Assembly (NCBI GenBank): GCA_002434335.1
Contig: DJJW01000077.1
Coordinates: 22,022 to 86,021, forward strand
Direction of reading: 5' to 3'
Source of the DNA: Lachnoclostridium sp. UBA6558
GTDB lineage: Bacteria > Bacillota > Clostridia > Lachnospirales > Lachnospiraceae
DNA: 64,000 nt
Below the pieces are notes generated by a model that worked only from the letters and a program-made list of their open reading frames with translations, was not told where the DNA came from and did no database searches. The translations under genes and the position numbers were made by a program. Below, in pieces: positions 26,986 to 35,676 of the stretch (position 1 is its first letter; every line of letters starts with the position of its first letter).

Positions 26986-27333
26986 TTAGGGGAGAATATT
27001 CTGGCATGCATTCTCCTTTAAGTTTTCCTTCCCCCAATTGCACATCTCTGACAGGATAGGCATAAGTGACAGGCCTTTTTCCGTAAGGGTATATTCCACT
27101 TTTGGAGGAATCTGCTGATACTCTGTTCGTATGATGATGTCGTCCCTTTCCAATTCTTTCAGCTGAGTGCTGAGCATTTTGTGGGTAATTCCCTTAATGG
27201 AGCTCATAAGCTCGCCGTATCTTAACACTTCACTTTTCCATATCCAGAACATTATGATAATCTTCCATTTCCCGCCTATGATGGACAGGGTATATTCAAT
27301 GGGTCTGGAGCATACTTCAACTTTTTTTGGCAT
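26986..27333 (-). CDS. HxlR family transcriptional regulator
   Basis: 115 residues, a single winged-helix domain. The family signature is complete: Cys8 (EVCSRPIEYTLSIIGGKWKI), ILRYGEL-like EVLRYGELMSSIKGITHKML and LTEKGLSLMPIL. HxlR proteins often sense electrophiles or redox stress through the N-terminal Cys. It is divergent from a flavin reductase-like gene, an arrangement that suggests control of it. Confidence 0.9.
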   Translation of the reverse strand: MPKKVEVCSRPIEYTLSIIGGKWKIIIMFWIWKSEVLRYGELMSSIKGITHKMLSTQLKELERDDIIIRTEYQQIPPKVEYTLTEKGLSLMPILSEMCNWGKENLKENACQNILP

Positions 27334-27506
27334 GTTTACTTTCCTTTCAGGTAGTTTTTTCTTCGAATTTCATACTATTACTTTATATCGAAATATATTA
27401 TACTATTTTATCATACAATGCAAATAGGTTTCTTCAAGCAGAAGAAAGCTTGAGGAAAATTAATGATAGAATAACCCGTGCTATAGAGCACAGTCAGGAG
27501 CCAAGA

Positions 27507-28007
27507 ATGAAAGAAGTAAGAGCAGAAGAATTTAACCTGAGTCCTTTTCAATTAATTGGAAGGGAATGGATGTTAGTAACCGCAAAAAAAGGGGATAAGA
27601 TTAATACCATGACAGCCTCTTGGGGTGGTTTGGGTGTAATGTGGGATAAAAATGTTGCTTTTATCGTAATAAGACCCAGTCGATATACAAAAGAATTTAT
27701 TGACAGTGCGGATACCCTTTCTCTTACATTTTATAAAAAAGAGTATAAAAAACAACTGGCTTACTTAGGAAGCGTTTCCGGAAGAGAGGAAGATAAAATC
27801 TCAAAATCCAATCTTACAGTAGAGTACGAGGGCGAGACACCCTATTTTAAGGAAGCAAACCTGGCAATTATCTGCAGGAAGCTGTTTCATCAGGAATTTA
27901 CTTCCGACTCCTTTGTTGAAACCGGACTTGAGGAGAAATACTATCCAGGAAAAGATTATCATACTCTGTATATTGCAGAGATAGAAAAGATTCTGGTAAG
28001 TGAATAA
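27507..28007 (+). CDS. Flavin reductase-like / FMN-binding split-barrel protein
   Basis: 166 residues from ATG 27507 (CAGGAG ahead); the longer frame back to 27327 runs into the HxlR promoter region. The motif FQLIGREWMLVTAKKGDKIN followed by TMTASWGGLGVMWDKNVAFI is the FMN-binding segment of this family, and RYTKEFID follows. Members reduce flavins or unknown substrates with NAD(P)H. It is divergent from the HxlR regulator, its likely controller. Confidence 0.8.
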   Translation: MKEVRAEEFNLSPFQLIGREWMLVTAKKGDKINTMTASWGGLGVMWDKNVAFIVIRPSRYTKEFIDSADTLSLTFYKKEYKKQLAYLGSVSGREEDKISKSNLTVEYEGETPYFKEANLAIICRKLFHQEFTSDSFVETGLEEKYYPGKDYHTLYIAEIEKILVSE

Positions 28008-28044
28008 CATCGGAGCGCGCTGGAATACTATAGGATTGCATATG

Positions 28045-28077
28045 GACCCCTGTCTTAGCTGACAGAGGTCTTTTTCT
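28045..28077 (+). terminator. Terminator after the flavin reductase gene
   Basis: GACCCCTGTC (28045-28054) pairs with GACAGAGGTC (28061-28070) apart from one mismatch, then TTTTTCTTT. Confidence 0.8.
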
Positions 28078-28134
28078 TTGTTACAGCAAAAAAGAATAGT
28101 TATTAAAATTTAATAAGATATTATTTATACTATT

Positions 28135-28345
28135 TTGAGAGAATAACTTATTAAAAACATATCTTCTTAAATATCTAAAAACATATCATCTTAAATATCT
28201 AAAACTATATTAAAAAATGATATCTTAAAAAATTATGTCTAAAAAAATTTATCTTAACAAATATCTTAAATAAATATCTTAAATACCTAAAAAGGATACC
28301 TAAAAAAAAACACCTAAAAAGAACATCTTAAAGCATATCGAAAGA
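28135..28345. repeat. A-rich degenerate repeat tract (TATCTTAAA/ACCTAAAAA words)
   Basis: The words ATATCTTAAA, ATATCTAAAA and ATACCTAAAAA recur about a dozen times at spacings of roughly 10-20 bases. There is no coding capacity. It occupies most of the 480-base gap between the flavin reductase and acyltransferase genes; the rest shows nothing definite. Confidence 0.6.
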
Positions 28346-28488
28346 TGAAAATATTTTAGTATTGTAGTAAAAAGGGTATCTTTAACAAAAGCATATTGAT
28401 ATAATAAAACTAATTATAGTTTTCTATTCTAAATGAAAGGACTGAAAAAGAGTACAACTGATCAAATCTTTGACCGAAGGAGTTATGT

Positions 28489-29547
28489 ATGAGAAAGTAT
28501 TATATTGATAATATCCGTATCCTGTGTATTCTGCTGCTGTTTCCTTTTCATACGGCGATGATATTTAATAACTACGGCGAAAACTGGTATGTGCACAGCA
28601 AGGGGTCAGAGGCTGCCAGCTTATTTCTTATTGCAGTATATCCCTGGTGGATGGCAATATTATTTGCAATGGCAGGAATGTCTGCGGTATATGCGCTTAA
28701 TAAAAGAACAGCCAAAGAATATCTTAATGAAAGAATACATAAGCTTTTAATCCCAACGATAGCGGCTATACTTTTACTGGTGCCGGTGCAGACTTACATA
28801 GCAAATCGAACCTTTAACGGTTACAGTGGAAATTATTTGGAGCACCTTAGTTTTTTCTTCCGCCTGACTGACTGGAGCGGTTACGATGGGCATTTTACAA
28901 CAGGGCAGCTCTGGTTTACCCTCTATCTCTATCTATATTCCTATTGTTTTTTATCTCTTATGGTATGGTACAAGAATAGGAATAAGAAGCTTAAGGGTGA
29001 GAAGTTCACCTTAATAAAGCTTATACCTATGTTTATACTAATTGCTCTGGTAACGCCTGTCTTGGATATTGGGGGCAAGAGCATCAGTGAATTTGCTGCT
29101 TACTTTTTACTGGGATATTTTGTTCTTAGTATGGAAGAGGTTCAGGAAAGACTTAAGAAGTATAGTGCATTGCTGGCTGTATTCTGGGTGGCACTTATAA
29201 TCTGGCGTTGCATCCTGTACCAAAAGGGATTAGGAGAAGGGCTGTTGTGGGAGATTGAACAGAGGCTTCTTGCCTGGGTAGGAATACTGGCAGTATTGGG
29301 TATTGGCAGGCGTTATCTGGAGTTTAATAATAAGTTTACGTCATACTTTACGCCGGCAGCCTTTCCGCTGTATATATTCCACCAAACCATTATTGTAATT
29401 ATAGGGTATTTTACTATAAGCCATATAGAGGGGTTATTATCCCAATATGTAATTATATGCCTGACCTCCTTTGGGTTAACGGTAGCACTGTATGAATTAT
29501 GCAGACGGATAAGAGTTACCAGATTCTTATTTGGAATTAAGAAATAA
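28489..29547 (+). CDS. Acyltransferase 3 family membrane protein
   Basis: 352 residues, about ten transmembrane segments. It starts RKYYIDNIRILCILLLFPFH with the conserved His21 after the first helix, and has LWFTLYLYLY in the middle, both typical of acyltransferase 3 proteins that O-acetylate sugars or other extracellular groups. The C-terminal helix includes FPLYIFHQTIIVIIGYF, a second family hallmark. Single gene with a GAAGGAG site. Confidence 0.85.
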   Translation: MRKYYIDNIRILCILLLFPFHTAMIFNNYGENWYVHSKGSEAASLFLIAVYPWWMAILFAMAGMSAVYALNKRTAKEYLNERIHKLLIPTIAAILLLVPVQTYIANRTFNGYSGNYLEHLSFFFRLTDWSGYDGHFTTGQLWFTLYLYLYSYCFLSLMVWYKNRNKKLKGEKFTLIKLIPMFILIALVTPVLDIGGKSISEFAAYFLLGYFVLSMEEVQERLKKYSALLAVFWVALIIWRCILYQKGLGEGLLWEIEQRLLAWVGILAVLGIGRRYLEFNNKFTSYFTPAAFPLYIFHQTIIVIIGYFTISHIEGLLSQYVIICLTSFGLTVALYELCRRIRVTRFLFGIKK

Positions 29548-29791
29548 GCAGGAAAGCTCCTCAATACCTGCTGGTATTTTACTTGGAGGGGTTCTGACAG
29601 ACTTTGCGTTTAAACCGTTTATGAGTTCTGGAAATTTACTTACAGCTTTCTTGGCAGTCTGGTAGAAAGTGGTACGGCAGCGGTATGGCAGTTAGCTTCT
29701 TGATAACAGGTATAAACAGGTATATTAGGTACGGTATCAATACTGATGGGATATCACAGGAAAGAAGCCCTATATGTGGAAAGTAAAAGAA

Positions 29792-29867
29792 AATAGCCTA
29801 TAGATAGAAGTGAATTTTATGATAAGGAGAATAGCCTATATGATAGATGTGAAATTTTATGATGAGG
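29792..29867 (+). repeat. 38-bp imperfect tandem duplication across a start codon
   Basis: AATAGCCTATAGATAGAAG at 29792 and AATAGCCTATATGATAGATG at 29830 open two copies that continue with GTGAATTTTATGATAAGG and GTGAAATTTTATGATGAGG. The second copy is the first part of the NUDIX gene; the end of the first copy supplies its AAGGAG ribosome site. Confidence 0.75.
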
Positions 29868-30295
29868 TATCGGATGAGAAACTAAAGTTCGCTGTTATTC
29901 TGACTAAGACAAAGGACAAATGGGTATTTTGCAAACATAAGGAACGTATGACCTATGAAGTTCCGGGAGGGCGAAGAGAACCTGGAGAGAGTATCCTTCA
30001 TACGGCTATGAGAGAGCTGTACGAAGAAACGGGAGCTCTTTTATTTGACATTACCTCTGTCTGCGTTTATTCAGTTGTAAGAAGTGAGGAGACAACAGCC
30101 CATGACACGGACAGCAAAGCTGAAACAGATGAAAGCTTTGGCATGCTCTATTTTGCTGATATTGAGGAATTTGAAGGTGAGCTTCATAGTGAAATTGAAT
30201 CCATCTTAATTACCGAAGAGTTGCCTACTAATTGGACATATCCGCTTATTCAGCCAAAATTATTGGAATATGCAAAACAAGCTGGATTCTTCTAA
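29840..30295 (+). CDS. NUDIX hydrolase
   Basis: 151 residues from ATG 29840; the AAGGAG about 10 bases upstream decides this start. The Nudix box is complete: G-x5-E-x7-RE-L-x-EE-x-G, seen as GGRREPGESILHTAMRELYE followed by ETGA. It hydrolyses a nucleoside diphosphate linked to another group; the substrate cannot be deduced. It starts within a tandem duplication, and the HAD gene follows 39 bases later, probably co-transcribed. Confidence 0.88.
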   Translation: MIDVKFYDEVSDEKLKFAVILTKTKDKWVFCKHKERMTYEVPGGRREPGESILHTAMRELYEETGALLFDITSVCVYSVVRSEETTAHDTDSKAETDESFGMLYFADIEEFEGELHSEIESILITEELPTNWTYPLIQPKLLEYAKQAGFF

Positions 30296-30334
30296 ATAAA
30301 ATAGTTAATTTTAATTTTATGAAGGAGGCGTTGA

Positions 30335-31060
30335 ATGTATCAGAAGCCGAAAATGATACTGTTTGATTATGGGCAGACATTAACAAGAGAAGAGAAGTTT
30401 AACCCAGTAAGAGGGACACAGGCAATTCTAAAGCTTGCAAAGAGTAATCCCAATGGTGTTACTGCTCTTCAAATACAGGAACTGGCAGATACATTAAGCA
30501 ATGAAATTGCAAGTACGCTTATTGGGGATAGCAGAAGCAGAAATCTGCTGGAAGTAAGCAATTATGCATTTAATCGTTATCTGTATGAATACTTTGAGGT
30601 GGAATTTGCAGAAAGCCCAGAGGTTTTGGAACGAATTTTCTGGGATAATGCAGCACCGGGAAGACCCACAGAGAATATAGAGAAGCTGCTGAAGCATTTA
30701 CAGGAGATAGGAATACGTACCGGAGTCATAAGCAATATTACTGCCAGTACGGATACCCTTACAAACAGGCTTAATGAACTCCTTCCGGATAATCATTTCG
30801 AATTTATTCTGGCTTCCAGTGACTATATATTTCGTAAGCCTCACAGAAGAATCTTTGAAATGGCGCTTGTGAAGGCTAAGCTTTCAGCGGACCAGATATG
30901 GTTTTGCGGAGATAATCCCATATGTGATATAGAAGGAGCTTATAATGCGGGGATGAAACCTGTCTGGTATACGGCTTGTATGTTCGAGGATATTGGAGTT
31001 GCTCCCAGTATACCTTATCTTAAAATTGATGATTGGGAAGAATTAATACATATGCTATAA
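30335..31060 (+). CDS. HAD superfamily hydrolase
   Basis: 241 residues with the HAD motifs: nucleophile Asp11 in LFDYGQTLTRE, a Ser/Thr motif VISNITAS, Lys in FRKPHRRIFEMAL and the acidic pair FCGDNPICDIEGAYNAG. The second Asp of D-x-D is Gly (DYGQT), which is found in many Firmicute HADs of this subgroup. An alpha-helical cap lies between. Substrate unknown. It follows the NUDIX gene with AAGGAGG ahead of ATG 30335. Confidence 0.85.
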   Translation: MYQKPKMILFDYGQTLTREEKFNPVRGTQAILKLAKSNPNGVTALQIQELADTLSNEIASTLIGDSRSRNLLEVSNYAFNRYLYEYFEVEFAESPEVLERIFWDNAAPGRPTENIEKLLKHLQEIGIRTGVISNITASTDTLTNRLNELLPDNHFEFILASSDYIFRKPHRRIFEMALVKAKLSADQIWFCGDNPICDIEGAYNAGMKPVWYTACMFEDIGVAPSIPYLKIDDWEELIHML

Positions 31061-31175
31061 TAGAAAAAGTTGCGGCTCTTAGGAATTAACCTTTACAGTT
31101 TTCAACAGGATAATAGCGCTGCAACCTACACTATTAGATGTATTGCTGCCATGGGTGGCTGAATGTGAGGAATAT

Positions 31176-31841
31176 ATGAAGAGACAATGTAGTCTAGATG
31201 AAATATCAGACGGTAAATTATACAGTGCCAACGATTTGGTGGAAGCCAGCTGCAACGGATGTCATGGAAGGGCCTCCTGCTGTCACGGCATGGGGAATTC
31301 CATTATTCTGGATCCTTATGATACCTATAGGCTGACAACCGGCCTTAATGTGTCCTTTGAACAATTATTGGCAGGAAAGCTTGAACTGAATGTGGTAGAT
31401 GGAATCATACTTCCCAATCTTAAAATGATAGGTGCCAAAGAGCAATGTTCCTTTCTGGATGAGAGAGGAAAGTGCAGTATTCATAGCTTCAGATCCGGAA
31501 TATGCAGAATATTTCCTCTTGGAAGGGTTTATGAGAACAACAGCTTTCAGTATTTTCTTCAGACCGGTGAATGCAGAAACAGCAGCAGGACTCAGGTAAA
31601 GATAAGCAAATGGATAGCCACAGAGGATTTAGAAAGAAATGAGAAATTTCTTATCAGCTGGCATTATTTTATAAATACTGCAGAAACGGCAGTAAAGAAG
31701 GCAGGAGATGAGAAGAGAATCAAAGAAATCAACATGCTTATACTGAATCTCTTTTATCTTATGAAATATGAGAAGGATTTCGATTTCTATCAGCAATTTG
31801 AAGCAAGGCTTTCAAAGGCAAAAGAACTCATTGGAATATAA
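31176..31841 (+). CDS. YkgJ family cysteine-cluster protein
   Basis: 221 residues from ATG 31176 (GTGAGG ahead; a TTG at 31143 is in frame). The Cys pattern CNGCHGRASCCHGM, then CSFLDERGKCSIHSF, GICRIFPLGR and TGECRN matches the CxxCx4CC cluster of this family, which is expected to bind zinc or an Fe-S cluster. Biochemical role unknown. It begins about 115 bases after the HAD gene. Confidence 0.8.
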   Translation: MKRQCSLDEISDGKLYSANDLVEASCNGCHGRASCCHGMGNSIILDPYDTYRLTTGLNVSFEQLLAGKLELNVVDGIILPNLKMIGAKEQCSFLDERGKCSIHSFRSGICRIFPLGRVYENNSFQYFLQTGECRNSSRTQVKISKWIATEDLERNEKFLISWHYFINTAETAVKKAGDEKRIKEINMLILNLFYLMKYEKDFDFYQQFEARLSKAKELIGI

Positions 31842-32005
31842 TGTTAATACAGCAGATCTATAACAGACTCCGGTGTTAATAAATCAAACCATATACCAGG
31901 CTTATATACCGGCAGAATGTACTCTTGGGATATATTGAACAGGATTAGCGTAATTAAAGCACCATTAAGGAGTTTTATTACATATAGGTCATAAAGGAGT
32001 AGGAC

Positions 32006-33232
32006 ATGGAGAGAAAAGAACTGGTGGAATTATTACAGGAACATAACCAGGAACATCTATTATGGTACTATGACAGGCTTACAAGTGAAAAACAGGCAAA
32101 TCTTGCAGCACAGTTGGAGAAGCTGGACTGGAGGCTTTTAAGGCTTTCTGAAAGTGGAAATGTCAGCCGGAAGAGAGGAGAAATTAAACCTCTTACCGGT
32201 TTGAACAGAGAGCAGATAGAAGCAAACCGGGAAGCTTTTGAAAAAGCAGGCCTTCAGGCTATTCAGCAGAATAAAGCAGGAGCGGTTCTCCTGGCTGGAG
32301 GGCAGGGAACCAGGCTTGGCTGCAGCGGACCTAAAGGGAATTATAACATTGGAGTGACCAGGGAAGTCTATATCTATGAGTTATTATTTGGTAACATTCT
32401 TGAAGTAGTCCATAAGACAGCTACCTGGATACCTTTATACATTATGACCAGTGATAAGACTCATGAGGAAACAACCAAATTCTTAAAGGAACATCAATAC
32501 TTTGGTTATAATGAAACTTATATCAAGTTCTTTGCCCAGGAGATGAACCCTTCCGTAGACTATGAAGGAAAACTCCTAATGGAAGCACCGGACAGGCTGT
32601 CCCTGTCTCCCAGCGGTAACGGGGGCTGGTTTTCCTCCATGGTAAAGGCAGGACTGCTGAATGATCTAGAAGCCAGGGGGATTGAATGGCTGAATATATT
32701 CGCAGTTGATAATGTACTGCAAAAGATTGCAGATCCTCTGTTCTTAGGAGCAACGATATGCTCTGGTAAAGCGAGCGGAGCTAAGGTGGTCAGGAAGGCA
32801 GAACCCGGTGAACGCATAGGGGTGTTGTGTATGGAAGACAGTAAGCCTTCTATTGTGGAATATTATGAAATGACGGAAGCTATGCTGCAGGAGAGAACTC
32901 CCTCCGGTGAGTTAAGCTATTCTCTGGGAGTTACCTTAAATTATCTGTTCAGACTGGATAGGTTAAAGGAGATTTTAAGCAAAGACCTGCCCATACATGT
33001 GGCAGAGAAGAAAATACCTTATCTGAACCAGAAAGGGGAATATGTTCAGCCGGATAAACCCAATGGATACAAATTTGAAGAACTGGCATTGGATTTGATA
33101 CCCTTATTTGAGGAGTGCCTTCCCTTTGAAGTAAACCGAGAAGAGGAATTCGCTCCGGTAAAGAATGCTTCAGATGTTGATTCCCCTGAGACTGCAAGAG
33201 AACTTCTTAAGAGAAACCATATTGAACTGTAA
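32006..33232 (+). CDS. UDP-sugar pyrophosphorylase, UAP/UDPGP family
   Basis: 408 residues. The nucleotide-binding motif AVLLAGGQGTRLGCSGPKG (about 93-111) has the L-x-x-G-G-x-G-T-R-L-G-x-x-x-P-K-G form of UDP-GlcNAc/UDP-Glc pyrophosphorylases of the eukaryotic UAP1/UDPGP type, not the GlmU or GalU form. SPSGNGGWFSSMVKAGLLND near 197-216 is the second family motif. It probably makes UDP-GlcNAc, UDP-GalNAc or UDP-Glc from UTP and the sugar 1-phosphate. AAAGGAGTAGG precedes the ATG. Single gene. Confidence 0.85.
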   Translation: MERKELVELLQEHNQEHLLWYYDRLTSEKQANLAAQLEKLDWRLLRLSESGNVSRKRGEIKPLTGLNREQIEANREAFEKAGLQAIQQNKAGAVLLAGGQGTRLGCSGPKGNYNIGVTREVYIYELLFGNILEVVHKTATWIPLYIMTSDKTHEETTKFLKEHQYFGYNETYIKFFAQEMNPSVDYEGKLLMEAPDRLSLSPSGNGGWFSSMVKAGLLNDLEARGIEWLNIFAVDNVLQKIADPLFLGATICSGKASGAKVVRKAEPGERIGVLCMEDSKPSIVEYYEMTEAMLQERTPSGELSYSLGVTLNYLFRLDRLKEILSKDLPIHVAEKKIPYLNQKGEYVQPDKPNGYKFEELALDLIPLFEECLPFEVNREEEFAPVKNASDVDSPETARELLKRNHIEL

Positions 33233-33581
33233 CGAGTTGGTTATAAAAAAACGAACAAATCGCATATACATCTAGCAGAGATATTGTTAAAAAAGAAAAT
33301 ATAGAATAAATCAATATATCAGCTCCAAATTACTGAAAACAGTTGCTAACTGACTTTCAATGGGGTAATATTACAAATAGTATAAAATATATATTCCGTA
33401 AGTATCATACAAGATGTTAGGCTGCTTCTGCAGACTGCTGCAGAGGACATGATCAAAAAAGGAGGCTATTATATGAGACGAAGGCATGTTATGAATGCGT
33501 AGCATCAGCTATTGCATTTTTAGAAAATAAATTTGTTATAGCTGCTGCTAATCCTAAGATTAATATTATTAGGAGGGCGCA

Positions 33582-33848
33582 ATGGGCTATAGGAAAGCAG
33601 AACAGATTCTGCCGAATGAAATTATTGAATTGATTCAAAATTACGTAGATGGGGAATGTATCTACATCCCCAGAAAAGAAAATAACCGACGAGACTGGGG
33701 AGAGAATACCAGTATAAGAGAAGAATTAAAAGAACGAAACCATAACATCTATCTTGACTATAAAAACGGAATGAAAGGGACAGAGATTGCCGATAAGTAT
33801 TTTTTGTCCGTTAAGAGTATACAACGTATCATTGGTAAAATGAAATAA
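33582..33848 (+). CDS. CD3324 family (Mor-like HTH) protein
   Basis: 88 residues, MGYRKAEQILPNEIIELIQN at the start and a C-terminal HTH, YKNGMKGTEIADKYFLSVKS. This fits the small CD3324 proteins of Clostridia, related to the DNA-binding part of Mor activators. GGAGGGC precedes ATG 33582. A fragment starting ATGAGACGAAGGCATG at 33473 with its own AAGGAGG stops after 9 codons and may be the start of a lost gene. Confidence 0.75.
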   Translation: MGYRKAEQILPNEIIELIQNYVDGECIYIPRKENNRRDWGENTSIREELKERNHNIYLDYKNGMKGTEIADKYFLSVKSIQRIIGKMK

Positions 33849-33850
33849 GT

Positions 33851-33897
33851 AACAGGTGCAGCTACAGATTTTTTGTTGCTGCACCTGTTTTTTTATA
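33851..33897 (+). terminator. Terminator after the CD3324 gene
   Basis: AACAGGTGCAGC (33851-33862) pairs with GCTGCACCTGTT (33878-33889), followed by eight T. Confidence 0.9.
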
Positions 33898-33962
33898 AAA
33901 AAATTATGAGGTGGAATAAACCTTCTGCCAGTGATATGCTGTTGCAAAAGGAGGGGTGTTAT

Positions 33963-34016
33963 ATGTTATCTCCGCATCATAATACATGGCTTTTTATTTT
34001 ATCAAAGGCTATGTAG
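33963..34016 (+). CDS. Possible 17-residue peptide ahead of the DUF1062 gene
   Basis: ATG 33963 follows AAAGGAGGGG at a good distance and encodes MLSPHHNTWLFILSKAM. It ends 81 bases before the DUF1062 start. It could be a leader peptide or chance; only the strong ribosome site supports it. Confidence 0.3.
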   Translation: MLSPHHNTWLFILSKAM

Positions 34017-34097
34017 GTTTAATGATCGATTTAATGACAATTAAATAATATTTTATCTTAAGTAGCCTTTGCAAATCAGCTTAATAAGGAGATGCAA

Positions 34098-34643
34098 ATG
34101 AGCTATTATATGTTACTGCCAAAGGAAGCTTATCGTATTCTTAGAAACTGTCCCAAATGCGGAAGCAGATCGAGTTTTATCAGTACCAATAATTTCAGGG
34201 TAAATGCCAATGGGAACCGTATAGACATCTGGTTAATCTATCAATGTGAAAAGTGCAGGCATACTTATAACCTTACAATCTATGAGAGAATGAAGCCATC
34301 ATTCTTAGGAAGAGAAGAATTCAAGGCTTTTTTAGAAAACGATAAGGAACTTGCGTTAAAGTATGGGCTGGATAAAGGGATTTTTGAGGCTAACAGAGCA
34401 CAGATAGACACTTCTAAGATACCCTATAGTCTAAAAAAGCTTAAAGAAGAGAAGGGTGAGTTAGTAATTAAAAATCCTTATGGTCTTAAGCTTAGAACAG
34501 ACAGGTTGGTGGCAGAGATATTAGAAATCAGCAGGGGTGCTGCCAAAGAGCTGTTGAAGAAGGAAGATACCAGTATACAGAGTTATTTGGGAGAAGAAAC
34601 CGTTCTGCTCTTTACTGGAAAGACAGATAGAGATAATGGGTAA
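34098..34643 (+). CDS. DUF1062 protein with zinc ribbon
   Basis: 181 residues from ATG 34098 (AAGGAG 6 bases ahead; ATG 34092 overlaps the site). Two Cys pairs, CPKCGSR and CEKCRHT, form a zinc ribbon at about 16-56 near the N-terminus. The rest is helical and basic, with GLKLRTDRLVAEILEISRGA late in the chain. This matches DUF1062; function unknown. A strong terminator follows. Confidence 0.8.
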   Translation: MSYYMLLPKEAYRILRNCPKCGSRSSFISTNNFRVNANGNRIDIWLIYQCEKCRHTYNLTIYERMKPSFLGREEFKAFLENDKELALKYGLDKGIFEANRAQIDTSKIPYSLKKLKEEKGELVIKNPYGLKLRTDRLVAEILEISRGAAKELLKKEDTSIQSYLGEETVLLFTGKTDRDNG

Positions 34644-34667
34644 TGACGGCAGCAGATATAAAAATGT

Positions 34668-34717
34668 AACCCCGGAAGAGGAATCGGATTAAGAAAGCTC
34701 CTCTTCCGGGGTTGTTT
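34668..34717. terminator. Bidirectional terminator between DUF1062 and gntR
   Basis: A perfect 15-base stem AACCCCGGAAGAGGA / TCCTCTTCCGGGGTT (34668-34713), followed by GTTTT, between converging genes. Confidence 0.9.
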
Positions 34718-34746
34718 TGATACGGTAGCTCTTGGCATATATCCTT

Positions 34747-35454
34747 TTAATCATAATAAATGGGCCGGCTGCCATTTATGGTAGTATCAAGAGAATGATT
34801 AATAAATGCAATTGCATCCTCCCAGTTTCCCTGTTCTAAATGAGTCCATAAAGAATAGGTGTTGCGGTAGAGAGCCTCTATTCCATAAAGGGTGCAGAAC
34901 CGCTCCCATAGAGTTAATACAGGTACTTTAAAAGACTGAAAAATCAACGGCAGCAGAGTATTACCGGAAACCAGTGCAAGATCATGATGAAAACCAAAGG
35001 CTGCCTGAGCTGCCATTTCATTAGAGGTGGCATTCTGTATTTCATTGAGCCTGTTTTGAAGCAGCACGGCATCCTGCTCAGTGAAATGCGTTCTGCAAAG
35101 CTGTACGGCAAGTACTCCAAGAGCAGCACGTACCTCCAAGATGGAGCGAATCTCCTCATCACGAAATCGTCCTCCATTATAGTTCATAATGGAAATCAGT
35201 GTATCCAGGGTACCATTCTGACGGTAATCAGCGACAAAGGTTCCTACCCTGGGTCTGATAATCAGAAACCCCTTCTTCTCAAGCTCCGTAATTCCTCCGT
35301 TTACCACAGCCCGGCTTACCTGCATGGCTTCTGCAAGCTGACGCTCAGGTGGAAGCTTTTCACCGATCTTTAATTTACCCGATAAAATCATATGCTCTAA
35401 CTGTGTAATAAAGAGTTCCTTTAAGGAGGGAGAACATAATTTTGTGAATTCCAT
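34747..35454 (-). CDS. FadR-subfamily GntR transcriptional regulator
   Basis: 235 residues. Winged HTH at about 15-75 (LKIGEKLPPERQLAEAMQVS, then RAVVNGGITELEKKGFLIIR) and an all-helical FCD effector domain (about 95-225) with the metal-binding pattern RSILEVRAALGVLAVQL and FGFHHDLALVSGN. It is divergent from hypB. The palindrome TGGTATGACCA, a good FadR-type operator, occurs 22 bases before its start and again 26 bases before the hypB start, so auto-control and control of the hyp unit are likely. Confidence 0.9.
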   Translation of the reverse strand: MEFTKLCSPSLKELFITQLEHMILSGKLKIGEKLPPERQLAEAMQVSRAVVNGGITELEKKGFLIIRPRVGTFVADYRQNGTLDTLISIMNYNGGRFRDEEIRSILEVRAALGVLAVQLCRTHFTEQDAVLLQNRLNEIQNATSNEMAAQAAFGFHHDLALVSGNTLLPLIFQSFKVPVLTLWERFCTLYGIEALYRNTYSLWTHLEQGNWEDAIAFINHSLDTTINGSRPIYYD

Positions 35455-35476
35455 GACAAATAACCTCCTGTGCCAT

Positions 35477-35487
35477 TGGTATGACCA
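35477..35487. promoter_or_regulatory. GntR operator copy 1
   Basis: TGGTATGACCA, of the form TGGT-N3-ACCA expected for FadR-type regulators; it is embedded in a wider TGGTAT-N6-ATACCA dyad. It lies between gntR and its likely promoter. Confidence 0.65.
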
Positions 35488-35581
35488 GATACCAGAATGC
35501 TTTTTGAAGTTATTATATTGTATAAAATGATAAAAAGCAATAGTAATATTTGATAATTATATAAAATAAATACAATAAAAG

Positions 35582-35610
35582 TTGACTTATAAAAAGGATA
35601 ATGTTAAAGT
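35582..35610 (+). promoter_or_regulatory. Possible promoter of the hypB unit
   Basis: TTGACT (35582-35587) and TAAAGT (35605-35610) with a 17-base spacer. The -10 match is mediocre. Operator copy 2 lies about 30 bases downstream, where bound repressor would block elongation. Confidence 0.4.
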
Positions 35611-35639
35611 TATAACAAAGTATAGGTGCTGAAATGCTC

Positions 35640-35650
35640 TGGTATGACCA
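35640..35650. promoter_or_regulatory. GntR operator copy 2
   Basis: An exact second copy of TGGTATGACCA, 26 bases before the hypB ATG. Confidence 0.65.
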
Positions 35651-35676
35651 CAGAGAACGGCAGAGGGAGGAAGCAG

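Noticed and set aside
34984..35373. 129-codon plus-strand ORF antisense to gntR
   Set aside because: Shadow of the GntR-family gene; no ribosome site or recognisable domain.
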